DNA of 63,005 nt, taken from positions 1-63,005 of the forward strand of contig NZ_BHVX01000020.1 of assembly GCF_003851545.1 (NCBI RefSeq), read 5' to 3'. Origin of the DNA: Ralstonia sp. SET104. Lineage in GTDB: Bacteria; Pseudomonadota; Gammaproteobacteria; Burkholderiales; Burkholderiaceae. The translations under genes were made by a program, and so were the position numbers. Below the pieces are notes generated by a model, which ran no database searches, was not told where the DNA came from, and saw only the letters and a program-made list of their open reading frames with translations. This document shows, piece after piece, positions 48,611-60,303 of the stretch (positions are counted from its first letter, which is position 1; every line of letters starts with the position of its first letter).

Positions 48611-49456
48611 TCAGCCTTTGACGCCGGTCAGCGTCACGCCTTCGATGAAGCGCTTCTGGGCCGCGATGAACAGCAGCAGCAGCGGTGCCGTGATGAGCAC
48701 GGTGCCGGCCATGAGCGGGCCGTAGTTGATGCCGGCCTCCTCGTTGCGGAAGAACATGGTGCCCAGCGGCGGCGTGGCCAGCTCGGGGGAGGAGATCACC
48801 AGCAGCGGCCAGAAGTAATCGTTCCAGTGCCAGACGACCGAGAAGATGGCGAAGGCAAACAGCGCCGGCACGGCAGTGGGCAACATCACACGCCAGACCA
48901 GCTCGAACTCGCTCATGCCGTCCAGGCGCGCGGCGTGCACCAGGTCGTCCGGCACGGTGCGGAAGAACTGGCGCATCAGGAAGATGCCGAAGGCCGAGAT
49001 GGAAAACGGCACGATCAACGCCGACATGGTGTTCAGCATGCCCAGGTGGTGCAGCATCACATAGGTCGGAATGGCCGTGGCCTGGTGCGGGATCATCAGC
49101 GCCAGCAGCACCAGGCGCCAGGCCCAGGTCTTGCCGCGGAACTGCAGCTTGGCAAAGGCGTAGGCCGCCGGCAGCAGCACCACGATCTGCAGCACCAGGA
49201 TGGCGGTACAGACCAGCAGGCCGTTCCACAGGTAACGCAGCAGGGGCACACGCGTCAGCGCCTCGGTGTAGTTCTCCACCAGCGCCAGCCGCGTGGGCAA
49301 CAACGTCAGTTCGCGCGTGAACACCTCGTCCATCGGCTTGAGGGAGGTCAGCACCATCCAGATGAAGGGCGCCAAGAAGACCAGCGCACCCGCCATCAGC
49401 AGCAGGTGGCGCAGCGCGCGGAAGAGGAAGGTGCGTGCGGAGAAGGTGAGCATCAT
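48611..49456 (-). CDS. ABC transporter permease (UgpE/MalG type)
   Basis: A 281 aa inner-membrane permease with six helices. The EAA-type cytoplasmic loop that contacts the ATPase is AARLDGMSEFELVWRVMLPT. N-terminal text APFIWMVLTSLKPMDEVF is typical of MalG/UgpE proteins. It follows the partner permease gene after 10 bases. Confidence 0.92.
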   Translation of the reverse strand: MMLTFSARTFLFRALRHLLLMAGALVFLAPFIWMVLTSLKPMDEVFTRELTLLPTRLALVENYTEALTRVPLLRYLWNGLLVCTAILVLQIVVLLPAAYAFAKLQFRGKTWAWRLVLLALMIPHQATAIPTYVMLHHLGMLNTMSALIVPFSISAFGIFLMRQFFRTVPDDLVHAARLDGMSEFELVWRVMLPTAVPALFAFAIFSVVWHWNDYFWPLLVISSPELATPPLGTMFFRNEEAGINYGPLMAGTVLITAPLLLLFIAAQKRFIEGVTLTGVKG

Positions 49457-49466
49457 CGGGCGTTCT

Positions 49467-50339
49467 TCAGGCGTAGTGGGTCTTGCGTTCCATGGCGCTG
49501 TGCTGCACCTGGGTCAGGAAGAAGATGCCGGCGATGAACACCACCGTCATGGCGCTGGCGTAGCCCATGCGGAAGAAGCCGAAGCCTTCGGCGTAGATGG
49601 TGTGCAGCAGCACCTCGGTCGACTTGTTGGGACCGCCGCGCGTGAGCACGTGCACGGTGTCGAACACCTGCAGTGCGCGGATGGCGCAGACGGTGACGAC
49701 GAACAGCGTGGTTGGCCCGAGCAGCGGCCAGGTGATGCGGCGGAAACGCTCGCACGGGTGCGTCACGCCGTCGAGCGCCGCCGCGTCGCGCACGTCCTGC
49801 GGAATGCTCTTGAGGCCGGCAAGAAAAAGCACCATCGCCAGCCCGGCCATCTGCCACACGCCAATGGCCGCCAGCGAGTACAGCGCCAGCCGGCGGTTGT
49901 TGAGCCAGTCCTGCGGCTGCAGGCCGACCCACTGCAGCATGTGGTTCACCAGCCCGGCGCTCGGGTGCAGCAGGAATTGCCAGACCACGGCCATGGCAAT
50001 CAGCGTCGATGCCACCGGCATGAAGAAGGCGGTGCGGTAGAAGCCGCGCAGCTGGGTGTCGGATTCGATCAGCAGCGCCGTCCCCAGGCCGATGGCCACG
50101 GCACCGGCAGTCACCAGCACGAGGTAGAGCAGCGTGTTGGCGAGCGACTGGCGGAACACCGGGTCGCTCCAGAGTTCGGCATAGTTGGCCAGGCCGACCC
50201 AGTTCAGCGTGGCGGCGCCGAACTGCCAGTCGGTCAGCGACAGCATGGCGACGACGGCCACCGGCCCGAGCAGGAACACAAGCAGCAGCACCGTGGCCGG
50301 TGACAGCAGCAGCAGGGTATTGAGCGGATGCACGCGCAT
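49467..50339 (-). CDS. ABC transporter permease (UgpA/MalF type)
   Basis: A 290 aa permease with six helices; the EAA loop is DAAALDGVTHPCERFRRITW. The opening LLLLSPATVLLLVFLLGPVA and AFFMPVASTLIAMAVVWQFL are typical of UgpA-like proteins. It lies between the ATPase and the second permease, with 2- and 10-base gaps. Confidence 0.92.
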   Translation of the reverse strand: MRVHPLNTLLLLSPATVLLLVFLLGPVAVVAMLSLTDWQFGAATLNWVGLANYAELWSDPVFRQSLANTLLYLVLVTAGAVAIGLGTALLIESDTQLRGFYRTAFFMPVASTLIAMAVVWQFLLHPSAGLVNHMLQWVGLQPQDWLNNRRLALYSLAAIGVWQMAGLAMVLFLAGLKSIPQDVRDAAALDGVTHPCERFRRITWPLLGPTTLFVVTVCAIRALQVFDTVHVLTRGGPNKSTEVLLHTIYAEGFGFFRMGYASAMTVVFIAGIFFLTQVQHSAMERKTHYA

Positions 50340-50341
50340 GG

Positions 50342-51518
<1,177 letters not shown>

Positions 51519-51526
<8 letters not shown>

Positions 51527-52235
51527 GGCAGTTCTCCGGAGAAGAGGTCAGGACGTTGGACAGCTGGCCGAGCAGCCAGGGAGTGAACGTGTCGTAGTGG
51601 TCGAAGCCCGTCACCTGGGGCAGCAGGTCGGCCGGCTGGCCGGCGTAGCCCGCGCGGTGGGCCGCGAAACGCACGCCGGCGGCTTCGGCGCAGCGTGCAT
51701 CCATGGCCGAGTCACCGACGAACAGCACCTGCGCGGCCGGCACATCGAGCTGCTGCAGCACGCGCAGCAGCGGGTCGGCCGCCGGCTTGGGCCGCGCAGC
51801 ATCACCCAGCCCGACCACGGCATCGAAACCGATGTCGAGCCCGGTGCAGGCCAGCAGGGCTTCAATGGAAGGCCGGTCGCGGTTGCTGCACAGGCCAAGC
51901 AGCAGGCCCTGCGACTTGAGTTCCGCCAGCAGGGCCGGCACACCGGCGTAAGGCGTGGCCTGGGCCAGCCAGTGCTGCGCATAACGGGTGAAGTAGCTGG
52001 CCTCCAGGGCGCTGGCCTGCTCGGCCGCGGCCGCCTCGGCCTGCAATGCCAGCGCGTGTTGGAACATCGGCCCCAATCCCTCGCTGAGCGCCGGCCGCAA
52101 CCGGTCCGCCGGCACCGTGCGCAGCCCGGCTTCGGCCAGCACCTCATTGGCCGCCGCGGCCAGGGAAGGCAGGGTGTCGAGCAGCGTGCCATCGACATCG
52201 AAGACGACTGCTCGGATATGATCGTTTCTGTTCAT
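51519..52235 (-). CDS. HAD-superfamily phosphatase (phosphoglycolate-phosphatase-like)
   Basis: A 238 aa HAD hydrolase when started at 52235 (MNRNDHIRAVVFDVDGTLLD); upstream ATG codons at 52244 and 52265 are possible but lie inside the inverted-repeat operator region. Motif I is VVFDVDGTLLDT (nucleophile Asp), motif II LCSNRDRPS, the Lys is in RPKPAADPLL, and motif IV is VLFVGDSAMDARCA. It is the first gene of the ABC operon, so it may dephosphorylate the phosphomonoester released after uptake and diester cleavage. Confidence 0.87.
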
Positions 52236-52258
52236 ATTAGCCATGTTATGAACAGAAG
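52227..52258. promoter_or_regulatory. Perfect 11+11 bp inverted repeat, likely operator of the ABC operon
   Basis: TTCTGTTCATA and TATGAACAGAA are perfect complements separated by 10 bases. The repeat overlaps the HAD start codon region and lies in the divergent interval facing the DeoR gene. A second perfect repeat, GTCAT-TTTG-ATGAC (52262-52275), adjoins it. The encoded DeoR protein is the natural candidate to bind. Confidence 0.7.
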
Positions 52259-52350
52259 GTGTCATTTTGATGACTCAGCCTGAATCTATAGTGGCCGTAC
52301 GCCCGGGCCTTGCACGGCCCGATCTGACCGTCTGAACTGCCCCGCCGCCC

Positions 52351-53145
52351 ATGCTCAAAGCCGCACGCCACAAGGAAATCGTCGCCCTCGTCCAGGGCGG
52401 CGGCATCGTCGAAGTCAATGCCCTGGCACAGCGTTTCCAGACCTCGCCCATCACCATCCGGCGCGACCTGATCGAGCTGCAGGAACGCGGCCTGCTGGAG
52501 CGCACGCGCGGCGGCGCTGTCTCCGGTGAGGTGATTGCCGAGGGCTGGGCGCGTTACGAGAGCATCAGCTACGCCGAGCGCGAGCGCGAGCAGTTCCGTG
52601 AAAAACGCGCCATTGCGGAACTGGCGGCGCAACTGGTGTCGGACGGCGACTGCATCCTGGTCAACGGCGGCACCACCTCGCGCCACCTGGCCGAGGCGCT
52701 GCGCGGCCACCAGAACCTGCACGTTGTCACCAACGGCCTGACAGTGGCCATGGAGTTCGCACGCAGCCAGAACGCCGCGGTCTACCTGCTGCCGGGCATG
52801 GTGGACTTCAGGAAGATGACCTCGGTCAGCCGGCCGGCGCCGGGCAGCTTCGACGACATCACGGTGCGGGCCGCGTTCCTCGGCGTGCACGGCATCTCGC
52901 CGGCCGGCATCGGCATGCTGTCGCCGGAAGAAGCCGCGATGAACCGCGCCTTCATCGAGGCTGCCCAGACCGTCAACGTGCTCGTCGATTCATCCAAGTT
53001 CAACTCGCAGGCGATCTTCCGCATCTGTGAAATGAACCGTGTCACCCGGGTCGTGACCGATACCGGCATTGCGCCCGCAACACGCCAGGCACTGGAAGCC
53101 CTTGGTATCGAGGTCTTGCTGGCCTCCCCAGAAGAAGCCGCCTAG
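52351..53145 (+). CDS. DeoR/GlpR-family transcriptional repressor
   Basis: A 264 aa regulator. The HTH at the N-terminus (VEVNALAQRFQTSPITIRRD then LIELQERGLLERTRGGAV) is followed by a DeoR sensor domain (VNGGTTSRHLAEAL, VVTNGLTVAMEFA, FLGVHGISPAGIGMLSPEEA, VDSSKF). DeoR proteins sense phosphorylated sugars; GlpR senses glycerol-3-phosphate. It is divergent from the HAD-ABC operon across 115 bases that carry the inverted repeats. Confidence 0.9.
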   Translation: MLKAARHKEIVALVQGGGIVEVNALAQRFQTSPITIRRDLIELQERGLLERTRGGAVSGEVIAEGWARYESISYAEREREQFREKRAIAELAAQLVSDGDCILVNGGTTSRHLAEALRGHQNLHVVTNGLTVAMEFARSQNAAVYLLPGMVDFRKMTSVSRPAPGSFDDITVRAAFLGVHGISPAGIGMLSPEEAAMNRAFIEAAQTVNVLVDSSKFNSQAIFRICEMNRVTRVVTDTGIAPATRQALEALGIEVLLASPEEAA

Positions 53146-53190
53146 TTTCGCGCCGACGCGCGCGCCACTGTGGCGGCGCTTTTGCATGCC

Positions 53191-54147
53191 ATGACCTACG
53201 ATGCGGCCATGACACGGCCCATCATCCTGTTCGGTGCCTTCGACCGCCACAACTTCGGCGACCTGCTGTTGGCGCACATCGCGGCGGCGCTGCTGCCGGG
53301 GCAGGAACTGGTGTTCGCCGGCCTGGCCAACCGAGACCTGCGCGCCGACGGCGGCCATCAGGTCCAGGCCCTGACGCAGTTGGCTGCCGATTGGGATGCT
53401 CACCCGGCCACGCTGATCCACGTCGGGGGCGAAATCCTCAGCTGCAGCGCCTGGCAGGCGGCCGTGATGCTGCTGCCACCGGACGAACTGCAAGCCACCC
53501 TCGCTTACCTGGAAGCCCGGCCGCTGGAGCAGGCGGCCTGGGTGCAGCGCATGGTGGGCAGCGCGGCGCTGGCGCCCTACACGCTGTCGCGCTCGCTTTT
53601 TCCCGCGCTGACACGGGTGGCCTATCTCGCGGCGGGTGGCGTGCAGCTGGACACATGTGAACCGGCGCTGCGTGCCGAGGTACTGGCCAACCTGCAGGCG
53701 GCGGATGCAGTGAGCGTGCGCGATGGCCAGACCCTGGCGCATCTGGCGGCAGCGGGCATCACCGCGCATCTGCTGCCCGACCCGGCGGTGATGGTGGCCG
53801 AGCTGTTTGACGCACGGATACGTCAGCACGCAGCCGGTGGCGAGATGGCACAGGTGTTGCGCACGTTCCCGCAGGGCTATCTTGCCGTGCAGTTCAGCGC
53901 CGACTTCGGCGACGACGCCACGCTCACCACCATGGCCCAGCAACTCGACCAGGTAGCTGCGGCCACCGGTCTTGGCGTGGTGCTGTTTCGTGCCGGCGCT
54001 GCGCCCTGGCATGACGACTTGGCTTGCCTGCAGCGCGTCGCCGCGCGCATGCGCCTGCAGCAAGCGGTGGTTACGCCGCCAGTGACGTATGGGGATGTCG
54101 TGAGCAAGAACACCGGGGAGAGCCAATCGGATACCATTGCTGGATGA
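53191..54147 (+). pseudogene. Polysaccharide pyruvyl transferase-like gene, 3' end replaced by IS
   Basis: The reading frame opens TRPIILFGAFDRHNFGDLLL, typical of the CsaB/polysaccharide pyruvyl transferase fold, with IHVGGEILSCSAWQA, AADAVSVRDGQTLAHLAAAG and LLPDPAVMVAEL. The last 30 codons are not native: from 54055 the sequence is the end of the IS1595 transposase (QQAVVTPPVTYGDVVSKNTG). The native C-terminus is lost, so the product is a chimera and probably inactive. Starts at 53191 or 53209. Confidence 0.75.
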
Positions 54148-54192
54148 AATCACAGTATCAATGGGGCTGCTGGAGCTAAATAGATACCCCTT
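54055..54192 (+). mobile_element. IS1595 remnant forming the right end of the transposon
   Basis: These 138 bases are identical, in inverted orientation, to 42925-43062 of the complete IS as far as I could compare. They include the last 30 codons of its transposase and the terminal repeat. The break point with the pyruvyl-transferase gene is CTGCAG at 54055-54060. Confidence 0.9.
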
Positions 54193-54204
54193 ATATTTAT
54201 ACAG
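54193..54204. repeat. Right half of the interrupted SOS box: 8 bp duplication plus ACAG
   Basis: ATATTTAT (54193-54200) matches the left duplication exactly and is followed by ACAG (54201-54204). Joined to CTGT at the left boundary it restores CTGT-ATATTTAT-ACAG. Confidence 0.85.
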
Positions 54205-54311
54205 TATCGAAATTTAACGAATCCCACACGGGATGCCGCTTCTATGTGGCGCATAGGCCTCGTTCAACCACGTTAAACAGGGAATGCCCGTCTGGGCGCG
54301 CTCAACTCAAC

Positions 54312-54749
54312 ATGATGCAAACAGGACAAGTGGTACGCATGCCCTCGCGGGCTCCGGGGAACAATACGATGACGACAGCCACGGCGCGGGCCGGCAGCAA
54401 GGGGGAGGCGCTACGGCTGGTGGGGTCGGGCGATGTCGCGGTCGTCGAACTGGACTACGAGTCGGGCTGGCAAGACGCAGTTGAGCTGGGCCGGCTTGGC
54501 CGGGCGGTTGGCGTTCGCGTGGAGTTCCGTGGCCACGAGAGCGTTGCCGTCCAATCACCCGCAGCACTCGTTGCCGGACTTGCGCGCGCGAAAGCCACGT
54601 TCCGACAACGAAACCTCTACTGTCAGTTTGATCTTGACCTGTTGCCTGCCGGTGAGTTGGAACGGCTTGATTCGAAAGCAAAGAAGCTGGGGGACTACGT
54701 TCTAGCGGGCCACTTACTGCGCGGGGCCGATTCGATATGGACGGAGTAA
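54312..54749 (+). CDS. Hypothetical protein formerly next to the SOS box
   Basis: A 145 aa protein (MMQTGQVVRMPSRAPGNNTM; core ALRLVGSGDVAVVELDYESG; C-terminus GDYVLAGHLLRGADSIWTE). The start is uncertain: 54312, 54315 or 54369. No family is recognised. Before the transposon arrived, its start lay roughly 100 bases from a near-consensus LexA box, so damage-inducible expression is possible, now probably disturbed. It is followed by a terminator. Confidence 0.6.
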   Translation: MMQTGQVVRMPSRAPGNNTMTTATARAGSKGEALRLVGSGDVAVVELDYESGWQDAVELGRLGRAVGVRVEFRGHESVAVQSPAALVAGLARAKATFRQRNLYCQFDLDLLPAGELERLDSKAKKLGDYVLAGHLLRGADSIWTE

Positions 54750-54770
54750 GCCCATGTTCATTGCGTGCAG

Positions 54771-54797
54771 AGAAACCGGCCGCGCAGCCGGCTTCTC
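54771..54797 (+). terminator. Terminator after the hypothetical gene
   Basis: AGAA-CCGGC / GCCGG-CTTCT hairpin with a short loop, followed by TTCC, 22 bases after the stop codon. The stretch from here to 54992 holds no gene that I can support. Confidence 0.55.
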
Positions 54798-54992
54798 TTC
54801 CGCACAACGAATCGCAGGCTGCCCTTTTTTCGTCAGCATTGAAGAAATGGCCAACGGCCTCTGTTGTCTTGAATCCTGCTGCACCGCAACCACTGACCAA
54901 TCGGCTGACACGCGTGGTGAACCCGTTCACAAGCAGCCATTGCGTTAAGTCTGCTGCGGGAGTCAGATGGGGCCACTCAATGAGAGCGAGCG

Positions 54993-56048
54993 ATGACAAG
55001 CGCAGCGGACTTGATTGTGACAACGCCCAGCGGCCTCTACTGCCCAGCCGGCGACTTCTACGTGGACCCATGGCGGCCGGTTGACCGCGCCGTCATCACG
55101 CACGCCCACAGCGACCACGCTCGCATCGGGCACCACCATTACCTCGCAGCCGCGCCAAGTGCTGGCGTGCTGCGTGCGCGCCTGGGAGACGACATCCCCC
55201 TGCAGACGTTGCCGTACGGCGAATCCATCGTCCATCACGGTGTCCGGCTGAGTTTTCATCCGGCGGGGCATGTGTTGGGGTCTGCGCAGGTGCGGCTGGA
55301 ATACGGCGGCCACGTGTGGGTGGTCTCCGGTGACTACAAGGTGGAAGCTGACAGCACCTGCACGCCTTTTGAGCCGGTGCGCTGCGACACTTTCATCACC
55401 GAGTCCACCTTTGGGCTGCCGATCTACCACTGGCGGCCGCAGACCGAGATCTTTGCGCAGCTCAATGCGTGGTGGCGCGGCAATGCCGACGCCGGCCGCA
55501 CCAGCGTCGTGTTTTGCTACGCATTCGGCAAGGCCCAGCGCATTCTGTCGGGGCTCGAGACCAGCATCGGGCCCATTGTTTCGCACGGCGCCATGCTGCA
55601 ATTGGACGCCACATATCGGCACGCGGGCATTGCACTGCCACCAACGCAACTTGCGACCGACGTGCCGCGCGCAGAATTGCGACGCGCACTCGTGCTTGCC
55701 CCGCCCTCCGCGCAACGCACGCCGTGGATGCGCCGCTTTGGCGACTATGCCGATGCCTTTGCGAGCGGCTGGATGCAGCTTCGCGGGGCGCGGCGGCGGC
55801 GCGGTGTCGATCGCGGCATCGTACTGTCCGATCATGCTGACTGGCCTGGGCTGCTGCAGGCCATTGAAGCGACGGGCGCCACGCGGGTCTACGTCACACA
55901 TGGGCAGGTTGCGCCGATGGTGCGCTGGTTGTGCGAGCGCGGTCTGGATGCACGCGCCTTCGTCACCGAGTATGGCGACGAGCGTGAAGAAAGCGATGCA
56001 AGCGAAGCGCGCGACACGCCTGCGCCAGTGGATCCGCCCGCGCCATGA
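54993..56048 (+). CDS. Ligase-associated DNA exonuclease (metallo-beta-lactamase fold)
   Basis: A 351 aa MBL/beta-CASP-like nuclease. The metal-binding motif is ITHAHSDHARIG (HxHxDH), with further ligands in HPAGHVLGSAQV, VSGDYKVE and GIVLSDHADWPG. In related bacteria this gene is linked to an ATP-dependent ligase, an Lhr helicase and a phosphoesterase as a nucleic-acid repair cluster, as seen here. Its 3' end overlaps the ligase start by 4 bases. The C-terminus is an acidic, Pro-rich tail. Confidence 0.92.
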   Translation: MTSAADLIVTTPSGLYCPAGDFYVDPWRPVDRAVITHAHSDHARIGHHHYLAAAPSAGVLRARLGDDIPLQTLPYGESIVHHGVRLSFHPAGHVLGSAQVRLEYGGHVWVVSGDYKVEADSTCTPFEPVRCDTFITESTFGLPIYHWRPQTEIFAQLNAWWRGNADAGRTSVVFCYAFGKAQRILSGLETSIGPIVSHGAMLQLDATYRHAGIALPPTQLATDVPRAELRRALVLAPPSAQRTPWMRRFGDYADAFASGWMQLRGARRRRGVDRGIVLSDHADWPGLLQAIEATGATRVYVTHGQVAPMVRWLCERGLDARAFVTEYGDEREESDASEARDTPAPVDPPAP

Positions 56049-57691
56049 GAGCCTTTGCCGATCTGTACGCGCAGCTGGACGCCACCACATCAAGCAACGC
56101 CAAGCTGGCCGCCCTGGTGGCCTACCTGCGCACCGCGCCCGACGCCGACGCCGCGTGGGCGGTCTACTTCCTGGCCGGTGGCAGGCCTCGGCAGTTGGTG
56201 CCGGTGCGCATGCTCGCAACCTTCGCGCAGACCACGTCCGGCTTGCCCGAATGGCTGTTTGACGAGTGCTACCAAGCCGTGGGCGATCTGGCCGAGACCA
56301 TCGCCCTCGTCCTGCCCGATGCTGACCACGCCGACAACGCCAGCCTGGCCGAGTGGATGGAAGCCCGCCTGCTGCCGCTGCGCGGGCAGCCGCCCGAAGT
56401 GGTACTGCCGCGCCTGACCGAGCTATGCCGCGGCCTGCCGCTGCATGCGCGGCTGGTGTTGATGAAGCTGATCACGGGGGCGTTTCGCGTGGGGGTGTCA
56501 AAACTGCTGGTGACGCGCGCGCTGGCCGAAGCGGGCGGCACTGATCCCAAACACGTGGCGCAACGGCTCATGGGCTATACCGACATCGGGCGGGCGCCTA
56601 CTGCCGAGCGCTATCGCGCGCTGCTGGCAGATGCAAGCGTCGATGGCCACGTGCTCGATACCGGGCACCCGTATCCGTTTTTTCTTGCACACCCGCTGCA
56701 GGCTGACATAGAAACCTTCGACACCCTGCTCGGCCCGCCGGCTGAATGGCAGATCGAATGGAAGTGGGATGGCATCCGTGCGCAGCTCGTGCGCCGCGCC
56801 GGCAGCACATGGCTGTGGTCGCGCGGCGAGGAACTCATCACTGAGCGGTTTCCTGAACTATCGGCCATGGCAGAAGTGCTGCCTTCCGGCACGGTGCTCG
56901 ATGGCGAGATCGTGGTCTGGCGCGCAGGCCGTGTGCAGCCGTTTGCGCTGCTCCAGCAACGCATTGGCCGCAAGACGCTGACCGCACGCGCAATGCGCGA
57001 TGCGCCGGCCGTATTGCTGGCGTATGACCTGCTCGAATGGAAGGGGCAGGACTGGCGCGAGCGCACGCAAGGCGAGCGGCGCGCGCAGCTTGAACGTGTT
57101 ATCGCAGAGTGCATCCATCCGGCGCTGGAGCTGTCTACGCTGCTGCAGGGCGAAGATTGGCTGCATCTTGGGCGCCAGCGTGAAGCCTCACGCGCGCTGG
57201 GCGTGGAAGGGCTAATGCTCAAGCGGCGCGACGCGCGCTATGGCGTGGGTCGCACCAAAGACGTGGGCGTGTGGTGGAAGTGGAAGATCGATCCGTTTTC
57301 GGTAGACGCCGTCCTCGTCTATGCGCAGCGCGGCCACGGCCGGCGCGCAAGCCTGTATACCGACTACACCTTCGCCGTGTGGGACGCGCCCCCCGATGCG
57401 GCCGAGCGCAAGCTGGTGCCCTTTGCCAAGGCGTACTCCGGCCTGAGTGACGCAGAGATCCGCCAAGTCGATGCGCTCATCCGCAAGACAACAGTGGAAA
57501 GCTTTGGGCCCGTGCGCAGCGTAACGCCGACACTGGTGTTCGAACTCGGCTTTGAAGGCGTTGCCCGCAGCACGCGCCATAAAAGCGGCATTGCGGTGCG
57601 GTTTCCGCGCATGCTGCGCTGGCGCCATGACAAGCCGGTCGCTGAGGCCGATACGCTGCAGACACTGGAAAGCCTGTTGCCCCCATCATGA
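56045..57691 (+). CDS. ATP-dependent DNA ligase of the Lhr cluster
   Basis: A 548 aa ligase. An N-terminal ligase_N helical domain (about 1-200; [20 protein letters not shown]) is followed by the nucleotidyltransferase domain with nucleophile Lys240 in [11 protein letters not shown]. Other motifs are [19 protein letters not shown] and [14 protein letters not shown], and an OB-fold follows ([20 protein letters not shown]). It overlaps both neighbours by 4 bases. Distinct from the essential NAD-dependent LigA. Confidence 0.93.
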   Translation: MRAFADLYAQLDATTSSNAKLAALVAYLRTAPDADAAWAVYFLAGGRPRQLVPVRMLATFAQTTSGLPEWLFDECYQAVGDLAETIALVLPDADHADNASLAEWMEARLLPLRGQPPEVVLPRLTELCRGLPLHARLVLMKLITGAFRVGVSKLLVTRALAEAGGTDPKHVAQRLMGYTDIGRAPTAERYRALLADASVDGHVLDTGHPYPFFLAHPLQADIETFDTLLGPPAEWQIEWKWDGIRAQLVRRAGSTWLWSRGEELITERFPELSAMAEVLPSGTVLDGEIVVWRAGRVQPFALLQQRIGRKTLTARAMRDAPAVLLAYDLLEWKGQDWRERTQGERRAQLERVIAECIHPALELSTLLQGEDWLHLGRQREASRALGVEGLMLKRRDARYGVGRTKDVGVWWKWKIDPFSVDAVLVYAQRGHGRRASLYTDYTFAVWDAPPDAAERKLVPFAKAYSGLSDAEIRQVDALIRKTTVESFGPVRSVTPTLVFELGFEGVARSTRHKSGIAVRFPRMLRWRHDKPVAEADTLQTLESLLPPS

Positions 57692-60303
57692 GCGCGCCCA
57701 TAGTGCCTGATCTCGATGCATGGTTTGCCGCACGCGGCTGGACGCCGATGCCGTTTCAGCGTGCGGTGTGGGCGGCCATGGCGCGCGGTGAATCGGGCCT
57801 GCTGCACGCCACCACGGGCGCGGGCAAGACCTATGCGGTCTGGCTAGGTGCGCTGCAGCGGCTGGCGCACGTGCGCGGGCGCGGCGGCGCACCGCCGTTA
57901 TCGGTGCTGTGGCTCACACCCATGCGTGCGCTCGCCGCCGATACCACGCGCGCCTTGAGCGAAGCCGCACAGGCGTTGGCGCCGCACTGGACCCTCGGCC
58001 TGCGCACGGGCGACACCGGCAGCGCTGAGCGCGCCATGCAATCGCGCCGCTTGCCAACCGCCTTGGTGACAACGCCCGAGAGCCTGTCGCTACTCCTTGC
58101 ACGTGCCGATGCGCGCGACACACTGGGCTCAGTGCGCGTGGTGGTGGTGGACGAATGGCACGAGCTGGTAGGCAACAAGCGCGGCGTGCAAGTGCAGTTG
58201 GCACTGGCACGCCTGCGCACGTGGTCGCCCGGGCTTATCGTTTGGGGGCTTTCGGCCACGCTGGGCAATCTGGCGCAAGCAATGGCCGCACTGGGCGATG
58301 CCGGTGCGCCGGCCACCGGCACCCTGGTGCAAGGCCACCTGCCCAAACGCATGGAGATCGATACGCTGCTGCCCGATGGTGTCGGCCGGTTCCCGTGGGC
58401 CGGACACCTGGGCATGGCGATGCTGCCCCACGTGTTGGAAGAATTGGCAAGCGCCCGCACTGCGCTGGTGTTTCTCAACACGCGTTCGCAAGCAGAGCTG
58501 TGGTACCAGGCCGTTATCAATGCGCGGCCCGAATGGGCGGGGCTGATTGCGTTGCATCACGGCTCGCTGGATCGCACCACGCGCGACTGGGTTGAGACCG
58601 GGCTCAAGCAAGGCACGCTCAAGGCGGTGTTCTGCACGTCGAGCCTGGACTTGGGCGTGGATTTCCTGCCCGTAGAGCGCGTGCTGCAGATCGGCTCGCC
58701 CAAGGGCGTGGCGCGGCTGCTGCAGCGTGCTGGGCGATCTGGCCACGCGCCGGGCCGGCCCTCTCGCGTGACAGTGGTGCCCACGCATAGCCTGGAACTT
58801 GTAGAAGGCGCGGCCGCACGCGCGGCAGCCACGTCTGGCCAGGTGGAAACCCGCGCCTCGCCGCACAAGCCGCTGGATGTGCTGGTCCAGCACCTGGTGA
58901 CGGTGGCGCTGGGTGGCGGCTTTGTGCCCGATGCGCTGTTGCTGGAAGTGCGTCGCGCATGGGCTTACCGTGACTTGCACGACGACGAGTGGCAATGGGC
59001 ACTCGACTTCGTGCGACAGGGCGGCCACTCGCTCACGGCGTATCCCGACTACCGCCGCGTCACGCCTGATGATCACGGCGTCTGGCGCGTGCCCGACGCA
59101 CGGCTCGCGCGGCGGCACCGCATGAGCATTGGCACCATCGTCAGCGATGCAACGATGACCGTGCGCTGGTGGCGCGCCTCCGGTGGCGGTGCGCTGGGGT
59201 CGATTGAAGAAGGCTTCATTGCGCGGCTGCGCCCCGGTGACAACTTTCTGTTTGCGGGCCGCTTGCTTGAACTGGTGCGCGTGCAGGACATGACCGCCTA
59301 TGTGCGGCGTGCCAGCGGCAAGCGCGCCGCCGTGCCGCGTTGGAACGGCGGGCGTATGCCGCTTTCCACCGAACTGGCGCACGCCGTGGTGGCGCAACTC
59401 GATGCAGCGGCGCATGCGCGCTTCGACAGCCCCGAGATGGAAGCCGCGCGCCCGCTGCTCGAACTGCAGGCACGCTGGTCCGCACTGCCTACCACGGCAA
59501 CGCTGGTGGCTGAGATGCTGCACACGCGCGAGGGCTGGCATCTCTTTCTGTATCCGTTTGCCGGGCGGCATGCGCACCTGGGGCTGGCAAGCCTGCTGGG
59601 CTGGCGCGCTGCCCATCGAACGCCGGCCACCTTCTCCCTGGCGTTCAACGACTACGGCCTCGAACTCCTCTCGGCCACGCCCATCGATTGGCCCACCCTG
59701 CTTGCCACCGGCGAGCTCTTTACCACCCACACGCTCATGCAAGACGTGCTTGCCAGCCTCAACGCGGGGGAACTGGCCCAACATCGCTTTCGCGAGATCG
59801 CGCGCGTATCAGGACTGGTGTTTCAGGGCTATCCCGGCGCGCCCAAGAGCACGCGCCAGTTGCAGGCATCGTCCGGCCTGTTCTATGAGGTCTTCCGGCG
59901 CCACGACCCGGGCAACCTGCTGCTCACGCAGGCAGAAACCGAAGTGCTGCGCCAAGAGTTGGACCTCGAGCGCATTGAAGCCGCCCTCATCCGTATGCGC
60001 GGCTTGCGGCTCGAACTGCGCACACTGAAACGGCCGTCGCCGTTCGGCTTTCCGTTGATGGTGGAGCGCTTTCGCGAACAGCTTTCTACCGAAAAACTGG
60101 CCGATCGCATCGCACGCATGCTGGCCGAAGCCGAACGCGCCGCGGGCCCCGAGCCCACCGACCCCGATGCGGCAGAGCGAGCGGTGATTGACGCAGACGT
60201 ACAGTCCGCATTGCGCTTGACCGAATCGCCCGACATGGCAGGCAAGAGCCGCCGCCGCGCGCGCCGGCCACGCAAGACATCGAAGCCGCTTCCATTGCTA
60301 TGA
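57688..60303 (+). CDS. lhr: Lhr-family ligase-associated DEXH helicase
   Basis: An 871 aa superfamily-2 helicase (Lhr core form). Walker A ATTGAGKT (residues 41-48, Lys47), Walker B DEWH (155-158), motif III LSATLGN (about 188-194), motif [16 protein letters not shown], then the winged-helix and Lhr-specific C-terminal domain. It is an ATP-dependent 3'-to-5' translocase in characterised relatives. The basic C-terminal tail ([15 protein letters not shown]) may aid nucleic-acid binding. Coupled by ATGA overlap on both sides. Confidence 0.94.
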   Translation: MSAPIVPDLDAWFAARGWTPMPFQRAVWAAMARGESGLLHATTGAGKTYAVWLGALQRLAHVRGRGGAPPLSVLWLTPMRALAADTTRALSEAAQALAPHWTLGLRTGDTGSAERAMQSRRLPTALVTTPESLSLLLARADARDTLGSVRVVVVDEWHELVGNKRGVQVQLALARLRTWSPGLIVWGLSATLGNLAQAMAALGDAGAPATGTLVQGHLPKRMEIDTLLPDGVGRFPWAGHLGMAMLPHVLEELASARTALVFLNTRSQAELWYQAVINARPEWAGLIALHHGSLDRTTRDWVETGLKQGTLKAVFCTSSLDLGVDFLPVERVLQIGSPKGVARLLQRAGRSGHAPGRPSRVTVVPTHSLELVEGAAARAAATSGQVETRASPHKPLDVLVQHLVTVALGGGFVPDALLLEVRRAWAYRDLHDDEWQWALDFVRQGGHSLTAYPDYRRVTPDDHGVWRVPDARLARRHRMSIGTIVSDATMTVRWWRASGGGALGSIEEGFIARLRPGDNFLFAGRLLELVRVQDMTAYVRRASGKRAAVPRWNGGRMPLSTELAHAVVAQLDAAAHARFDSPEMEAARPLLELQARWSALPTTATLVAEMLHTREGWHLFLYPFAGRHAHLGLASLLGWRAAHRTPATFSLAFNDYGLELLSATPIDWPTLLATGELFTTHTLMQDVLASLNAGELAQHRFREIARVSGLVFQGYPGAPKSTRQLQASSGLFYEVFRRHDPGNLLLTQAETEVLRQELDLERIEAALIRMRGLRLELRTLKRPSPFGFPLMVERFREQLSTEKLADRIARMLAEAERAAGPEPTDPDAAERAVIDADVQSALRLTESPDMAGKSRRRARRPRKTSKPLPLL

